Below are positions 62,016 through 64,000 of a DNA stretch of 64,000 nucleotides, one piece after another (positions within the stretch are counted from its first letter, which is position 1; every line of letters begins with the position of its first letter). The stretch spans positions 1-64,000 of the forward strand of contig JAJRPI010000032.1 in the NCBI GenBank assembly GCA_024280895.1, given 5' to 3'. The position numbers and the translations under genes are program-made. Below the pieces are notes generated by a model, which was not told the origin of the DNA, did not search any database, and saw only the letters and a list, made by a program, of their open reading frames with translations. This stretch comes from Alphaproteobacteria bacterium (GTDB lineage Bacteria > Pseudomonadota > Alphaproteobacteria > Rhizobiales > JAKIUO01).

Positions 62016-64000
62016 TCAATGGGCTTCCCCGGCTTGCGCAGCGCGTCTTTCCTTGGCCAGAGTACTCAAGCCATAATCGTCAAGAATGGCGTAGATGGCC
62101 GGCACCACAAACAGCACCAGAATGGTGGAGGCGATCAATCCAAAGGCCAGCGAGGTGACAAGGGGAATAAGGATTTGCGCCTGCAAACTGGTTTCAGCAA
62201 GCAGTGGTAACAGGCCAGCGACCGTCGTCAGCGACGTCAACAAAATGGCGCGAAACCGCGAGCGTGCGGCAAGTGGCGCGGCCTGCGCCACCGTTGTTCC
62301 GGGGCCATGATGGTCTTTGATAAAGGTGATCAGCAAAATACTGTCATTGACCACCACACCCGCCAGCGCCACAAAACCCAGCATGCTGGGCATGGTGAAA
62401 TCCAGCCCCATAAAGATATGCCCGCCAATCGCACCAATAAACGCGAAGGGAATGACGATCATCACCACAAGCGGTTCGATATAGCTGCGGAACTGAAAGC
62501 TAAGAAGCAGGAACACGCCGATCATGCCGATCAAAAAGCCTTGCACCATGCTTTTTTGGGTTTTACCCGCTTCCTTGTTTTCGCCCTCCAGCGAGAGGGT
62601 GATGTTGGGGTGGCGTTTGAGAAATTGCGGTATAAAGCGCTTTTGCGTATCGGCAAGAACTTCATTGGTATTGGCGATCCGGCTATCCAATTCGCCGGTA
62701 ATGCTGATGGTGCGGGCTCCATTAATGCGATTGATCCGTGAATAGCCCCGATCAGGCGTGAGGGTCGCAACGGATGATAGGGGAATTTGGTCCCCATTGG
62801 CCGTGGAAATCGCAAAATAATCCAGATCGGCCAGGCTGTCTTTATCACGCGAGCGCAGCCTGACATCGATCTCGTAGGATTCTGGGCCGACCTGAATATC
62901 AGAAACCGTGCGGCCAAAGAAAGCGGCGCGCAACTGATCGGCAATGGTTCGGGCATCAAGGCCAAGACTGTTGGCACTTTCATTGAGATGGACCGTAAAT
63001 TCTGGCTTGCCCGCCCGCAGATCGTCGGCAATATCGGCAATGCCTTTATAGCGTCGCAGCCAGCCTTGCAAATCAAGCGAGGCTTTTTTGAGCTCATTGA
63101 GATCGCGTCCCATCAAACGAATATCGATAGGTTTGCCACCAGGGCCGACCTTGGCTTCGGTGAATTTGAGCGCCAGTACATCAGCAATGACGCCGATCTC
63201 CTTGCGCCAGAGGGCGCGGATGTCATCATTGCGGGAATTGCGCGCTTCACTATCGATGAGATCAACCCGCAAGGTGGCGACATGGCCACCGTTTTCGGAG
63301 GCATCGACATTGACATTGTACAAGGTGGTGACGTTTCTAAGCAGGCTTTGCTCGCCCTTTTCGTTCTTGCGAAGCTGATCGTTCATGCGATTTAGTGCAT
63401 CTGTTATTTGTCCGACGACCGTTTCTGTGCGCTTTAGGGGGGTGCCTTGGGCCAGCAGTAAGCGGGCCTCGATCGTATTACCCTCAAGGTCCGGGAAGGC
63501 CGAGAATTTGAGTAGGCCGCCGGCCATTGCGGTCACCGAGAGCACGAATATGCCAATGGCAATCCCTGTGGTCAAATAGCGCCACCGAACGGTTAGATCG
63601 ACGAAGCGCCCGACAAGACGTTCGCGCATCCAGTCAACGAAGCGATCCATGTGGCGCATTAAAAACGTACGCTCATTGCCAGCTTTTTTGAGCGTATGAG
63701 CAAGATGGTTGGGCAAAATGAGAAAGGCTTCTATGAGCGAAATCACCAGAACGGCCAACATGACCACCGGGATGATTTTCAAAATGGCGCCGATATCGCC
63801 TTTCAAAAACATCAATGAACCAAAGATAAAGGTGGTGGTGCCAAAACTTGACAATACGCCCGGCATCACCTGCAAAGTGCCATTGACAGCGGCATCAATG
63901 GGAGCCGCGCCTTTTTCGCGATGCGACGCGATATTTTCCGCGATGACAATGGCATCGTCCATCAATAGGCCAATGACGATAAGCAGCGCCACCATCGTAA
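62016..64000 (-). CDS. RND-family efflux transporter permease (C-terminal part)
   Basis: About 660 residues of an AcrB/MexF-type pump are present; the gene continues past the right edge. The TM4 block GLLMDDAIVIAENIASHREK carries the proton-relay Asp pair. Large periplasmic loops follow (about residues 165-460 of the visible part), then the second TM set with FIGAIGGHIFMGLDFTMPSM and VNDSILLITFIKDHHGPGTT. It works with a membrane-fusion protein and outer-membrane channel to export drugs, metals or detergents; the substrate is unknown. The partner gene, if any, lies outside the window. Confidence 0.9.
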   Translation of the reverse strand, partial: TMVALLIVIGLLMDDAIVIAENIASHREKGAAPIDAAVNGTLQVMPGVLSSFGTTTFIFGSLMFLKGDIGAILKIIPVVMLAVLVISLIEAFLILPNHLAHTLKKAGNERTFLMRHMDRFVDWMRERLVGRFVDLTVRWRYLTTGIAIGIFVLSVTAMAGGLLKFSAFPDLEGNTIEARLLLAQGTPLKRTETVVGQITDALNRMNDQLRKNEKGEQSLLRNVTTLYNVNVDASENGGHVATLRVDLIDSEARNSRNDDIRALWRKEIGVIADVLALKFTEAKVGPGGKPIDIRLMGRDLNELKKASLDLQGWLRRYKGIADIADDLRAGKPEFTVHLNESANSLGLDARTIADQLRAAFFGRTVSDIQVGPESYEIDVRLRSRDKDSLADLDYFAISTANGDQIPLSSVATLTPDRGYSRINRINGARTISITGELDSRIANTNEVLADTQKRFIPQFLKRHPNITLSLEGENKEAGKTQKSMVQGFLIGMIGVFLLLSFQFRSYIEPLVVMIVIPFAFIGAIGGHIFMGLDFTMPSMLGFVALAGVVVNDSILLITFIKDHHGPGTTVAQAAPLAARSRFRAILLTSLTTVAGLLPLLAETSLQAQILIPLVTSLAFGLIASTILVLFVVPAIYAILDDYGLSTLAKERRAAQAGEAH

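Overview
The window looks like chromosomal DNA of an alphaproteobacterium with moderate GC. The gene sets and orders point there: bamE / cytochrome bc1 chaperone / yceD / plsX / fabH / ihfA, murA / DUF2948 / hisD, moxR / DUF58 / DUF4159, a Bpt-type aminoacyl-tRNA-protein transferase, and a HemB with an Asp-type metal site. I cannot place the order or genus from sequence alone.

Layout. 1-2.6 kb is an accessory patch: repeats, a ParDE toxin-antitoxin pair, a transposase scrap and gene fragments. 2.7-11.9 kb is housekeeping: a transglutaminase-like cysteine protease, a PilZ protein, bamE, the bc1 assembly chaperone, yceD, plsX, two tandem fabH genes, ihfA with a histone-H1-like tail, then an HxlR regulator divergent from a hydrolase. 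A 270-bp inverted-repeat element (11907-12176) separates the hydrolase from recQ. 14.5-18.3 kb has small exported proteins (one with CXXCH), tRNA-Gly(CCC), glyoxalase I, and an exported caspase-like protein followed by two paralogous exported proteins. 18.3-23.4 kb is a soeABC/dmsABC-like molybdoenzyme operon interrupted by a four-helix-bundle gene that lies between inverted repeats. 23.5-25.7 kb is an ECF sigma / anti-sigma pair divergent from a YceI-like protein. 26-27.9 kb encodes an OmpA-family protein with six Cys-containing repeats. 28-33 kb mixes small genes, decayed genes, a dispersed element and a PepSY / cytochrome b561 pair. 33.2-33.7 kb is a 92-bp repeat array abutting tRNA-Thr(GGT).

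34-37.3 kb is murA / DUF2948 / hisD, followed by a second ParDE-like pair. 38-45.3 kb holds a flavoprotein, an SSS-type transporter, kdsD, an outer-membrane beta-barrel protein and galU, which suggests envelope polysaccharide functions. 45.4-52.6 kb is a leftward MoxR / DUF58 / DUF4159 / vWA-like membrane-protein operon. 52.7-64 kb contains a CoA-type Nudix hydrolase, cca, bpt, a ParA-like ATPase with an acidic tail, hemB, a broken aqpZ, queF, a TrpD2-like protein, queC and the C-terminal part of an RND efflux pump that runs off the window.

The most unusual material is the set of small non-coding elements: a GGTGACAGTTTACT-type inverted-repeat family that cuts into two genes and borders both toxin-antitoxin pairs; the element that supplies stop codons to two convergent genes; the cassette-like four-helix-bundle insertion; and the repeat family attached to tRNA 3' ends. 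No single undescribed system can be proved from this sequence. The caspase / twin exported protein cluster and the OmpA repeat protein are the best protein-level candidates.
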